Positions 12,080-22,850 of a DNA stretch of 64,000 nt are shown in pieces. Below the pieces are notes generated by a model. That model was given only the letters and a program-made list of their open reading frames with translations, had not been told where the DNA came from and ran no database searches. Every line of letters starts with the position of its first letter. Position 1 is the stretch's first letter. Origin of the DNA: Pseudoneurospora amorphoporcata (Eukaryota; Ascomycota; Sordariomycetes; Sordariales; Sordariaceae); NCBI GenBank assembly GCA_033297205.1, contig MU859118.1:1-64000 (forward strand), in the 5' to 3' direction. The position numbers and the translations under genes are program-made.

Positions 12080-12659
12080 TGGGATTTGAAAAAGGTCGGA
12101 TGATGTTCGATCGGGAATCTGGATCGCCAGGACGCGATGCGACTTTCCAATTGACTTTTTGGCAGCAGCTCCCAGCAGTCCGGGGTCCCCAATTCCACTT
12201 GCTCCCGTCTCGTCCATTGAATGACCCACTTGAGTGAGCTTGCTTCACCAGCCACAATTGTACCCCAAGCTCTGACGTTATGCGGGTAGGTCACCTGCAG
12301 AGAGCTACGGGCGAGCCACAGTCGCGGGGCCCGGGCCAGGGAGTAAGGTGGCGTCTACAAGTGCACGAGGTACCGCTGCAACCTGAGTGACTGCACCAAT
12401 TGGCCAGCTCCAATCTGAAGTTGGCGACCGACTCCAGAACATAGGACCGTGTTTTATTTTTTGCCGAGTTACAAGTCACAACTCACAACCAAACTACATA
12501 TCCAACCCTCGATATTTCGACGATCTTGCTGACTTCGCACATTGGTCTTTTCAGCATCACGACGATAGCATCGAAAGAGCGCAAACCGGGTCCTATCCAC
12601 TTGCAAAACCGACGTCGAGAAAGCAGAGCCGCGCCGGCTTTCTGCGCCCAGTTGCAGCC
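12080..12659. promoter_or_regulatory. Bidirectional promoter, MSS51-like gene / rse-1
   Basis: A 580 bp gap separates two divergent start codons. No clear TATA box or recognised operator is visible. It must contain the leaders and promoters of both genes. An in-frame upstream ATG (12217) of the minus-strand gene lies here. Confidence 0.5.
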
Positions 12660-15600
12660 ATGGCGACCACGTCGAACATGTTCCTGTATTCCTTGACCAT
12701 CCAGCCACCCACCGCCGTCACGCAGGCTCTGCTTGGTCAGTTCTCGGGAACCAAGGAACAGCAGATTCTTACGGCGTCTGGATCACGTCTAACCCTCCTT
12801 CAGCCTGATCCCCGTCAGGGCAAGGTCAACATCCTGCTGTCTCATGACATCTTCGGCATCGTACGCGCCGTCGCGTCGTTCCGTCTGGCCGGCAGCCACA
12901 AGGGTGAGTAACCGCCCCAGTCACTTCCTCTGGTTGGACAATATAGTGATTCTGGATCCGTTCCCCAGCTGCTTCTGGGTGGAAGGGCTACACGCTTGGT
13001 CACGCACCATGCGCCTGTGCCCGCGAGTCTTCTGGAGATTCGGGACTCATTGAAACTGGTAGTGGGATTGTGCTAAAACCCTGTGCCACCCAGACTACAT
13101 TATCCTCGCCACTGATTCGGGCCGTATCACGATTATCGAGTATGTCCCCAAGACGAACAAGTTCCAGCGCATCCACCTTGAAACTTTCGGCAAGTCCGGT
13201 GTCCGCCGAGTCATCCCCGGCCAGTACTTGGCCGCAGACCCAAAGGGCAGAGCCTGCCTCATCTCGTCACTCGAAAAGAACAAGCTGGTCTACGTTCTCA
13301 ACCGCAACTCACAGGCCGAGCTTACCATCTCGTCACCGCTAGAAGCCCACAAGCCAGGAGTGCTGGTGCTGTCTCTTGTGGCCCTTGACGTTGGTTATGC
13401 CAACCCCGTTTTCGCCGCGTTGGAAATAGACTACTCGGACGCGGATCAGGATTCTACGGGCCAAGCACGGGAAGAAGTCGAGACACAGCTAGTATATTAC
13501 GAGCTCGATTTGGGCCTGAACCACGTTGTGCGCAAGTGGTCGGATACTGTCGATCGCACTTCTTCGCTTCTCTTCCAAGTACCCGGCGGTAACGACGGTC
13601 CTAGCGGTGTGTTGGTTTGCGGCGAGGAAAATGTCACATATCGGCACTCGAACCAAGAGGCTTTCCGCGTCCCTATCCCCAGACGCAGCGGCGCTACCGA
13701 GGATCCTCAGAGGAAGCGTGTCATTGTCTCGGGCGTCATGCACAAGCTCAAGGGAAGCGCGGGCGCCTTTTTCTTTCTTCTTCAGACGGACGATGGAGAT
13801 CTCTTCAAGGTCACCATTGACATGATCGAAGATGCCGATGGCAACCCCACCGGAGAGGTTAAGCGCCTGAAGATCAAGTACTTCGATACGATACCAGTAG
13901 CAACTAGTCTTTGCATCCTGAAGAGTGGCTTCCTGTTCGCCGCTAGCGAGTTTGGAAACCATCACTTCTACCAGTTCGAAAAGCTTGGAGACGATGACGA
14001 GGAGCTCGAGTTCAGCAGCGACGACTTTCCGACTGACCCTACCGCCTCGTATAACCCGGTGTACTTCCACCCCAGGCCACTTGAAAATTTGGTCCTGGTC
14101 GAGAGCATCGATTCGATGAACCCTCAGGTTGATTGCAAGGTTGCGAACCTAACGGGTGAGGATGCGCCCCAAATCTACTCTGTCTGTGGAAATGGTGCGC
14201 GGAGTACTTTCCGCTCGTTGAAGCACGGACTCGAAGTCTCTGAAATTGTCGCTTCAGAGCTTCCGGGTACGCCTTCCGCGGTATGGACGACGAAGTTGAC
14301 CAAGTACGACCAGTACGACGCTTACATTGTGCTGTCATTCACAAACGGAACGTTGGTGCTCAGCATTGGCGAGACAGTTGAGGAGGTCAGCGATAGTGGT
14401 TTCTTGACTACTGCGCCTACCCTAGCTGTCCAGCAAATGGGTGAGGACGGCTTGATCCAAGTTCACCCCAAGGGTATTCGCCACATCGTCCAAGGTCGTG
14501 TCAATGAATGGCCTGCACCTCAGCATCGATCGATTGTTGCTGCTACGGCAAACGAGAATCAGGTCGTGGTTGCTTTGAGCTCTGGCGAAATTGTCTACTT
14601 CGAAATGGACTCGGATGGTTCGCTCGCCGAGTATGATGAAAAGAAGGAGATGTCGGGAACCGTCACATCGCTGAGCGTTGGTCAAGTACCGGAGGGCCTC
14701 AAGCGAAGCTCGTTCCTAGCTGTAGGATGTGATGATTGCACAGTTCGCATCCTTAGCTTGGACCCTGATTCGACGCTCGAGATGAAGTCCATCCAGGCGT
14801 TAACAGCCGCACCTTCGGCTCTTTCCATCATGTCCATGGAGGACTCGTTCGGTGGCTCCACACTCTATCTGCACATTGGTTTGCATTCGGGTGTTTACCT
14901 TCGGACAGTGCTGGATGAGGTCACGGGTGAATTAACAGACACCCGTCAAAAGTTTTTGGGCCCCAAGCCTACCAAACTCTTCCAAGTATCCGTTCAGGAT
15001 CAGCCATGTGTTCTTGCGCTAAGCTCGAGGCCATGGCTGGGCTATACCGACCCACTTACCAAGGGCTTTATGATGACACCCCTAAGTTATACCGAACTCG
15101 AGTATGGCTGGAACTTCAGCAGCGAACAGTGCTTGGAAGGCATGGTTGGAATCCATGCCAACTTCCTACGGTCAGTTTTCTCCTTTCTTCTCGGCGTGCA
15201 CTGCTTCACATGATGATAAAAGGGAATGCTATGCCCTCGGGTAATGAGGTAATTGATGCGATCATACGTGATTGTACCAATTGTTCCTTTTGACATACAC
15301 CCCGATACATCCAATCGTTTGTGTATTTTTATCTTCCCAGAAACTGACATTAGGTATAGAATTTTTTCAATCGAAAAACTGGGCGACAACATGATTCAGA
15401 AATCCATTCCTTTGACTTACACACCTAAGCGCCTGGTCAAGCATCCCGAACAGCCATACTTTTATACCATCGAATCCGACAATAACACCCTCCCCCCGGA
15501 GCTGCGGGCAAAGCTTCTGGAGCAACAGACCAATGGTGACGCAACGATACTGCCGCCAGAGGACTTTGGATATCCCAGGGCCAAGGGCAGATGGGCATCA

Positions 15601-16735
15601 TGCATCAGCATCATCGATCCTGTCAGCGAGGAACCGAGGGTCCTCCAGAGGATTGATCTTGACAACAACGAGGCGGCAGTCAGCGCGGCCATTGTGCCCT
15701 TTGCCAGTCAAGAGGGTGAAAGTTTCCTGGTGGTCGGCACAGGCAAGGACATGGTCCTCAACCCACGTCAATTCACCGAGGGCTACATCCATGTCTACAG
15801 ATTCCATGAGGACGGCCGGGATCTGGAGTTCATCCACAAGACCCGAGTAGAAGAGCCGCCCATGGCACTCATCCCTTTCCAGGGACGTCTGCTTGCTGGT
15901 GTGGGCAAGACACTCCGCATCTACGACCTCGGGTTGAAGCAACTGCTCAGAAAAGCTCAAGCTGATGTGACGCCCACTCTGATCGTTTTTCTACAAAGCC
16001 AGGGTCACCGCATCATTGTCGGCGATCTCCAGCAGGGTATCACTTACGTCGTCTATAAGGCCGAGGGCAACAGACTCATTCCCTTCGTCGACGACACCCT
16101 AAACCGCTGGACAACCTGCACTACCATGGTCGACTACGAATCCGTCGCCGGTGGTGACAAGTTCGGCAACATCTACATTGTTCGCTGCCCAGAGCGCGTT
16201 AGCCAGGAAACGGACGAGCCTGGGTCAGAGATCCACCTGATGCACGCCCGCAACTACCTTCACGGCACACCCAACCGCCTGAGCCTGCAGGTCCATTTCT
16301 ACACTCAGGACTTGCCAACCAGCATTTGCAAGACCAGCCTGGTCGTCGGTGGTCAGGACGTGCTGCTCTGGAGCGGTTTGCAGGGCACTGTCGGTGTCTT
16401 CATTCCCTTTGTCAGCCGTGAGGATGTCGACTTTTTCCAGAATCTGGAGAACCACATGCGCGCTGAGGACCCGCCGCTCGCGGGCCGTGATCATTTGATC
16501 TACAGAGGTTATTACACCCCCGTCAAGGGCGTGATTGATGGTGACTTGTGCGAGCGGTTCAGCTTGCTGCCTAATGATAAGAAGCAAATGATCGCGGGAG
16601 AACTCGATCGCTCGGTGAGGGAAATCGAGCGCAAAATTTCGGTATGTATTCCCGTAAATCCCCTGGATTTGGCGATGTAGTTCGCTTACTAATATGTTTG
16701 TTTCACAGGATATCCGCACCCGGTCTGCCTTCTAG
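12660..16735 (+). CDS. rse-1: Splicing factor 3b subunit 3 (RSE1/SAP130)
   Basis: Exons 12660-12903, 13094-15170, 15360-16641 and 16709-16735 (1,209 aa, the usual length for fungal RSE1). The protein starts MATTSNMFLYSLTIQPP and continues with the repeated beta-propeller blades of the CPSF160/DDB1/SF3B3 superfamily. The C-terminal CPSF_A region includes LVVGTGKD, GDLQQGITYVVYKAEGN and GGDKFGNIYI, and the protein ends ISDIRTRSAF. RSE1 is a core subunit of the U2 snRNP SF3b complex that helps stabilise branch-site recognition in the nucleus. The three introns are 190, 189 and 67 nt. The last coding exon is only 27 nt. All joins keep phase and recreate conserved residues (SHK-DYIIL, NFLR-IFSIEK). 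Its 3' end converges on the small minus-strand gene at 17103. Confidence 0.96.
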
Positions 16736-17102
16736 AAATCTTCACATCGTCACGGATGCGAAGTAATGGCTGCGAGCTGATGGTTTAATGTATATGAAAC
16801 TCCTTGCAAAGAAAGCGCGTCGTTCAAACACAAGTCTGCTATGGGTTTAAAGCCTTGTTGTAATGTTGAACTTGGAATACTGCTGTTGGTTCAGCTAGGC
16901 GCTCTGGTGGTGGTAAGTGGTTTGGGCGTTTATTGTGTGTGTGCCGCTATGCTTATATCAACCGATGGAAAGTATTAGACAGGCAGGATGGTATGTTGTT
17001 AAAAAGGAAAAAGAGAAGACTATCAATACACACCATTCTGAGTACACAAAAAAGCATGGTATCATGTCCTACCATCTCCCAGATCCTCCTCCCTCTGCTT
17101 AA

Positions 17103-17829
17103 CTACCTACTTCCCAACCATCGACCCATTCCTATTCCCCTCCAAATACAAAACCGCAAGTGCTCTTGGATTTTGGGGTCTTGGGTAGTTGTCGCTGTGG
17201 TCGAGGGGATAGCTGAGTAAGGGGGTGGTGATGAAGATGGGAGAGGAAGAGAATTGTTGAAGGTGGTTGGGCCAGGGTAGGGTGGTGGGAGTGTGTCCTC
17301 GTCGTCGTCGTTGATGTCTTGTTCGGTTTCAATTCGGTGCTGGTGAGAAGGCGCAGGGCGATATTTGGGACCACGGGGGTTTGGGGGAGTAGGGTATGAA
17401 GAGGATGATGATGATGATGATGGTGATGGGGTTTGGCAGTAGAGACAGTAACTTCTGAAACGGGGGTTGTTCTGGTTGTTGCGGCTTGTTAGTGCCCTGA
17501 ACTGTATATCGTCACGGTGCTTATGAGCAAAACCACCATAGGGACGTTGGTCGTCAAGGTGCTTTCATTGCGTTCGCTTGGCAGGGCATGCTGTGCTGCA
17601 AAGGTGAGAAGTTGGCTTGCGGGTTGGTGATACTTACATATGTACAGTTACCGCAAATCACTCGGCCGCAGCAACTCAATCGGCGATCGTCCGGAAGAGG
17701 TTTCTCAGTCTCCGGGATGAAGCGGGGGACCGACGATAAAAGAGTTGCGCAGGTGCAGCAGGCGTCGAGCGGTTGTTGAGCCATCGTGATGGTGGACGAC
17801 TTGTTCTCTGAATCAAGCGGGACGAGCAT
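17103..17829 (-). CDS. Small cysteine-motif protein, N-terminal half of a LysM-type fungal family
   Basis: Exons 17829-17638 and 17471-17103 (186 aa). The intron is 166 nt, GTAAGT donor with a CACTAAC branch. Cysteines are arranged as possible zinc ligands: C24/C25/C27 (DACCTCATLL), C53/C54/C59/C62 (CCGRVICGNC) and C73/C76 (RFRSYCLYC). The rest is Ser/Pro/Thr-rich, including a serine run coded by a TCA repeat. In the related fungal proteins I remember, this cysteine module is followed by a proline-rich linker and a cytosolic LysM domain; here the frame stops (TAG at 17103-17105) after the linker and no LysM sequence is visible downstream. It may be a true short form or a truncation. The start at 17829 is the first ATG; 17784 is an alternative. 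Confidence 0.62.
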
Positions 17830-18400
17830 CTCTCTTGCTTTCCGGCGAGTTCAAAACTTAAAAATCAACTGAAGGGTTTCGAAGTTGAAAATCTGGATGT
17901 TAAGCAACTCGGTGGCGATGATGTTCCCGGACCACGAGGACTTATACGGTAGGGGCAATACTTATCGATAAGAGCAGCGGAAGGGCAACCTCGCGGCCCC
18001 GCAAGTTCGTGGGGGGCAAGACCCGACGGAACTGCATTTTCAGACTCGGCGGCTCTGCAGCGCTGTCAGGGACCTGTCATTTCACTTTCAGGTCGTTCGT
18101 TCCTTTTTGAGGGGCAGCGCGCAACATTTCCGCTTGCGAACATCTCAGCTTCTGCACCTCTCGGATGAGCAGAAAAACAAGACCTAGCAATTGCGCATCA
18201 CTCGCCGACTACTGACAGATAAGTTATCCAACCATGCAAGCTTGAAGCTGACAAGTCCGATCGGCTAAGCTCTCAGGCTCTTCACCAAGCTCCTGCCAAA
18301 TCCTGACATGTTTGCAGGTTGCACATGTCGTTTGGTGATGTGTAGGGCAAGGTTTGCCTGACATTGCGTCTCGCGGTCTTCCATTCTCTTCTTCTACCTA
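17830..18400. other. Intergenic region, nothing recognised
   Basis: Upstream region of the small cysteine-motif gene. No coding exon or RNA gene is seen. Confidence 0.4.
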
Positions 18401-18819
18401 CCATAGCGCGCGAAGGGGGTTCCAAGAAATGATCTCTAGGATGCTCCTTTAACTGCAAAAAGATCTAGTGCACGCTTTACATTTCGTACTCAAAAGGGTC
18501 CTAAGACAATCAAATAGTTGAAATATAAGTATTAAGGGATAAACTTTCCCTAAAGAAATAATCTTCAAGATCATACAACTAAGCAAAATAGTCTTAAGGA
18601 TAAAATGTTTCGTATTTATAGCCGTTTTGAGATGTATTAATCTTTTTGCACCGAAATATTTCGAGTTAAAGACTCTAAGCAAGAGCATCTCCATAATTGT
18701 AAAAGTGGTACAAAAGGATCCTAGGACCATCCGTTTAGTAAATATCATCTTCCGGATCATTTTGTAGGAATAACATCATCCGGGGGATCATTTTCCAGAA
18801 CCCCCTCCGCGCGCTATGG
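18401..18819. mobile_element. 419 bp MITE with ~40 bp TIRs and TA duplication
   Basis: The ends are inverted copies beginning CCATAGCGCGCG followed by an AGGGGGTTC block and an AAATGATC block. They match over about 40 bp with a few differences and are flanked on both sides by TA (18399-18400 and 18820-18821). A TA target is typical of Tc1/mariner-type elements. The interior is AT-richer than its surroundings and partly self-complementary. There is no transposase, so it is non-autonomous. Confidence 0.85.
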
Positions 18820-18821
18820 TA

Positions 18822-19762
18822 GTTCGTCGCAGTGTCAGTTATGACATGTCTTCTAACCAGCCAGACGGCTGCATTACAAGTGGCCCGGATCACCATGGAC
18901 ATTTGTCCTCCCTTCCGTCTGCAACCCGAACGGAGTTTTTTTTTTTGGCGTGATACAGCTGGAGCAACACGACGTCATTGCGGCCGATATGACTGACCTT
19001 TGGCTTTTGGTTCCAGAAGGGCCATCAACATGGGCATGTATAAAATTAGCGTTGCTTCTACACTACTTAGGGAGCATGAACAAGAAAAACTCTGGGACGG
19101 TACTACCGAGAAGGAAAGCAAAACCAGGCTGGCGGTATACTAAGCTATAATTCGAGCCCTATCACTAAGTTGGTTTAGAGGAAAGGCAAGGTGAAGTAGC
19201 ATCGGCGAATCAGCCGTCGCTTCCAAAGGAGTGTGCCTGGGTCGCCCACTGCCCTTGCTTTTCGTGTTACCCTAGGAAGAATTGGGAGAGGACTGGACGC
19301 AGCAGAGAAACGAGCAAAGAGCTGAACCAAGCATCACGGCCGGGCCCGTCCTCCATGAGATATGATGGTTCGCTTGGAAGCAAAGTTCTCCAGATCCTAC
19401 AAATTGCTGGGAATCGTTGTGGGGTAGCAAGCTATGGCACACGACATATATATGGATGAAGATATGTGTAGGCGCAGAAGACGGTGGGGTTGGGTTCCGA
19501 GACGACGGGATAGACGGGTCTCGATTCCACTTGTTCCCTCCCCCCCGGGCTCATGGTCGTAGAAACGGGCCCGAGGCTGTCTTCCCGGTTATGTAACGGG
19601 CGGAGTTTCGGGGTCTTATGTCTACGGATAGATATTTATGTCAAGAACAGCCGTCTCGAGGTTTTGTGAAAGCTAGCTGGAGCCTGCTCTTTCTCTTTTT
19701 ATTCTACCTCGCTGACCTTTTGACACAACACCCACATATTTGCAACATAAACCTCAGATATC
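18822..19762. other. Promoter region of the esterase gene
   Basis: No gene found. A T/C-rich stretch followed by CAACA-type leader sequence precedes the start codon at 19763. Confidence 0.4.
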
Positions 19763-20735
19763 ATGGCGGTGAGATTGTCCCGTGTATATAAACCGAGCAG
19801 AGATGCGGAATTATGATGCTGACGATAGTATGACAGGTCTCATACCCCCAGATTGTGCTCTTTGGCGATTCTCTGTTCCAGGGTGCGGCAAATCTTGAGG
19901 ACGGCTTCTGTTTCCAAGCTGCCGTCCAACAGCGTACGTGTTTTTTTGTCAGCTGCTTACAAGTCTCGGAAGTTCAAGTTTACCAATTTACCACCAGAGG
20001 TTCTTCGCCGATTTGACGTTGTCAACCGTGGTCTCTCCGGCTACAACACCTCCAATGCCTTGAAACTCCTGCCTCAGATCATCTCTCCGCCGGGTCCGGG
20101 CGTGCCCAAGCTTGCCTATCTTGTAAGTCGATCCTCCCTCGTCCTATAGGAGATCAACCTTGTCTAACCAGAGGAAAAAGTTCATCCTCCTCGGCGCCAA
20201 TGATGCCGCCCTTCCCCGCCCCGTCAACAATCAGCACGTTCCCCTAGACAAGTACAAGCAGAACCTCGTCTCCATCATCACTCACCCCAACATTGCCGCC
20301 CACAATCCCAAGATCTTTCTCGTCACGCCCCCACCCCTGGACGAGTTGAAAACGTCCGAGGTCGATCTCGGCGTCCGCAAGCACTGCGTCAGCGCTTCCT
20401 ACTCGGAAGCCGTCCGCCAAGTGGCCGCTGAGAACTCGGTCGGCTTGATCGACCTTTGGAAGGCCTTAATGTACTTGGCCATCTCCAAGACGCCCGGTTT
20501 TGACAGCTCCAAGGGAAACTTGGGCGATCCCGAGACGGGAGAAAGGGGCCATCTGGAGAGCTTGTTGCCGGATGGATTACATCTGAGCGCGGAGGCGTTC
20601 AGGGTGTTTTACGATGTAGTGAAGCCTCATCTGGGTCAGGAATGGGAGTGTACAAACGATGAGGAGAGGGTTGGCTATGTGTTGCCGGACTGGAAGGTGG
20701 CGCCTTGGTTGGAGGAGGATGTATTGAAGCCCTGA
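19763..20735 (+). CDS. SGNH/GDSL esterase, isoamyl acetate-hydrolysing type (IAH1-like)
   Basis: Exons 19763-19768, 19837-19933, 19998-20122 and 20181-20735 (260 aa). The first exon is only six bases (ATGGCG). Motifs of the family: IVLFGDSLFQ (nucleophile Ser), VNRGLSGYNT (oxyanion Gly region), LGANDAALP (block III) and PDGLHLS (catalytic Asp-His). Iah1 hydrolyses acetate esters such as isoamyl acetate in the cytosol. The last acceptor is uncertain: AAG at 20178-20180 gives the family spacing (YL-FILLGAND), while the upstream CAG at 20169-20171 would add Arg-Lys-Lys. No signal peptide is seen. Confidence 0.86.
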
Positions 20736-22850
20736 GATTGTACCAGCCAAGCATGTGAAGCCGTTGGTGAAGAAACAGTAATAGTAGGTAATTTTACACA
20801 TCAAGGTCCGAAGCAGTAGGTTCCAGTCCCAGTTTCCATTTCAAATTGTCAGTTATAAGTGCGTATCGTAAGGAATTGAGTTGATCATTGTGGGGATATA
20901 GGTAATGACGATAGTTGAATGAGACTTTAGCGGTTGCGGGGGGAGGTAGGGATAGCTGTCATAGCGGGGCATCTTATTTGTGCCGTTATGTCATTTAACG
21001 TCGGCTTATGTTGATACTTCTCGACATTGTCGGTTCAGCATGTGGACAACTAACGGAGAGATACTTCTAGATGTAATGTCCTCAGCATTCGGGACAGGAC
21101 CAAGGCAAGGCATCTTTGAGGTCTCAAACGGGATGGACAAGATGGGATTAGAGGCAAAGGAGGAGGTTGGCGGCGTGTAAGTGGGAAAATCCACCATAAG
21201 GTAAAAGGTACCGACATGCCGTTCCCGCCGTCGACATGTGAGACTGCCGCCCGTGCTCTCCCGGCCTCCAATGCCCCGAATATCCAGCGAGTTTTATTAG
21301 TCATCCGGCCAACAAGAGGGCTGTCTCGATGTTTCACAGCATTCACAACACCGAATGCCCCTGCCTTGGGTGCTTGGCCTGGTGCCTTCCATGGGATGCC
21401 GTCCAGCCGTCGCCCACCGTGGGACCTGGAGTGTGGGAGTGTGGTTGCGCCTGCCAATCCACAGGGTGCCATGGATCACTGCAGCTTGATGAGCATCATT
21501 CGGCAGGAGCAGCCTATCATTCGCTCTTGCCGCGGACATATCCATTGAGCATTGCGTATTTTTCTCCAGTGCGGCTTGACAAGCAGCAGGCACACTCAGT
21601 CCCGTTCTGAGCCGTCCCGCAGCCTGGAGAACCGAGAGAACACGAGCCTTGTCTCGTCCAGCGCAACGGCGTCTTTCTTTCCAAACATTTACACTATAGA
21701 CTTATCCAGTTCTCCATGTTCTGCTCGCACGCACCACCTCGACAGTTCTCAACTGAAGGGACACACGCACCAAACCACGCACCGCACACAACTTCGTCGA
21801 GCCAATTCCGACCTTGACTTTTTCTTTTATCTTTCAAACGGACCACGCCGTCAAAGGCCTCGAAACAGGTTTCTCTATAGTGCACTGGCGTTCCCAACCT
21901 CTTGTTTGCATTCCGCAGAGCACTAGAGTCCAGCACCAGCATCCTTTCTCGGTTCCGCAATCCAAAATACCCGACGTCAGGGCAACGCCGGCCTCATCCC
22001 TCCACTGATCACCGCGTCCCATCCTTCCCGTCGACCCCCGATCACCGCTCCTGCCAGACGTGCACTTGACGTTTATTCACTAGAATACACACAGTAGACG
22101 CCATCGAAGCTTCGCCCAAAACTGTTCCCCAATTCTCTCTTGGGTGAAATAGGCCGAACGACATTCACGCCCAAGCTCCACCTGCGGCCATACCCAGTCT
22201 ATCTCTGGTGGATCGAGAATACTGTCAAATCTCGAATTCGCTCGCTCCTCCCGCGCCTACCCAACTCTCCTCGACATCTCTTCTTCCTGGCATTTCCGCG
22301 AGCCTTGCCATTTCGCGTTCTCTTGACAACATCTCCTGTCGCGCTCGTTCATGTTGCCGGTCCCTGTTTCAAGCCATATACGTCTGTCGACATCCCTTGG
22401 CGGCCAGCAGCCCCAATTTCGCAGCACTTGACAACAGTCCATACCCGAACCCCTCACGCTTACGCTATCAGCTCAGTGGCTCCAACGCTACCCACAATTG
22501 TACAAGCAAAAAGTCTTACGTTGGTAGTGTCTGGGGAAGGATATACTCGGGTGTGTTGGAACCATTGCACAAGACCGCGGTGGTCCTTTGCGGGCGATGA
22601 GGGGGAGGGTGGACCTCGATATCTGAATTACAAACAGGGTCGAGGTCATATCAAGACGGCCTTCAGCTTGCGATAGGCACAGTTATACACGAGTAGATAC
22701 GCTTGAAAGGCCGTAGTCAACATACGAGTTGCGACCCTTCCTTTCCTTGGTTCACCCTAATCCTATCTCCCGATCCCTCCAGTCCGCCAGCAACACTGGG
22801 CACATATATCCAACGCCGACCATCCGCTCCCCCATCTTCACCATCTGGGC
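20736..22850. other. Long leader/intergenic region
   Basis: About 2.1 kb without a convincing gene. From about 21,600 the sequence is C/T-rich and has several short upstream frames, fitting a long 5'UTR of the gene at 22851. A 178-codon frame at 22140-22676 has no domain and reads like leader sequence. Confidence 0.45.

Noticed and set aside
22140..22676. 178-codon frame upstream of the 703-residue protein
   Set aside because: C/T-rich leader-like sequence, no domain, and overlapping frames are equally open.
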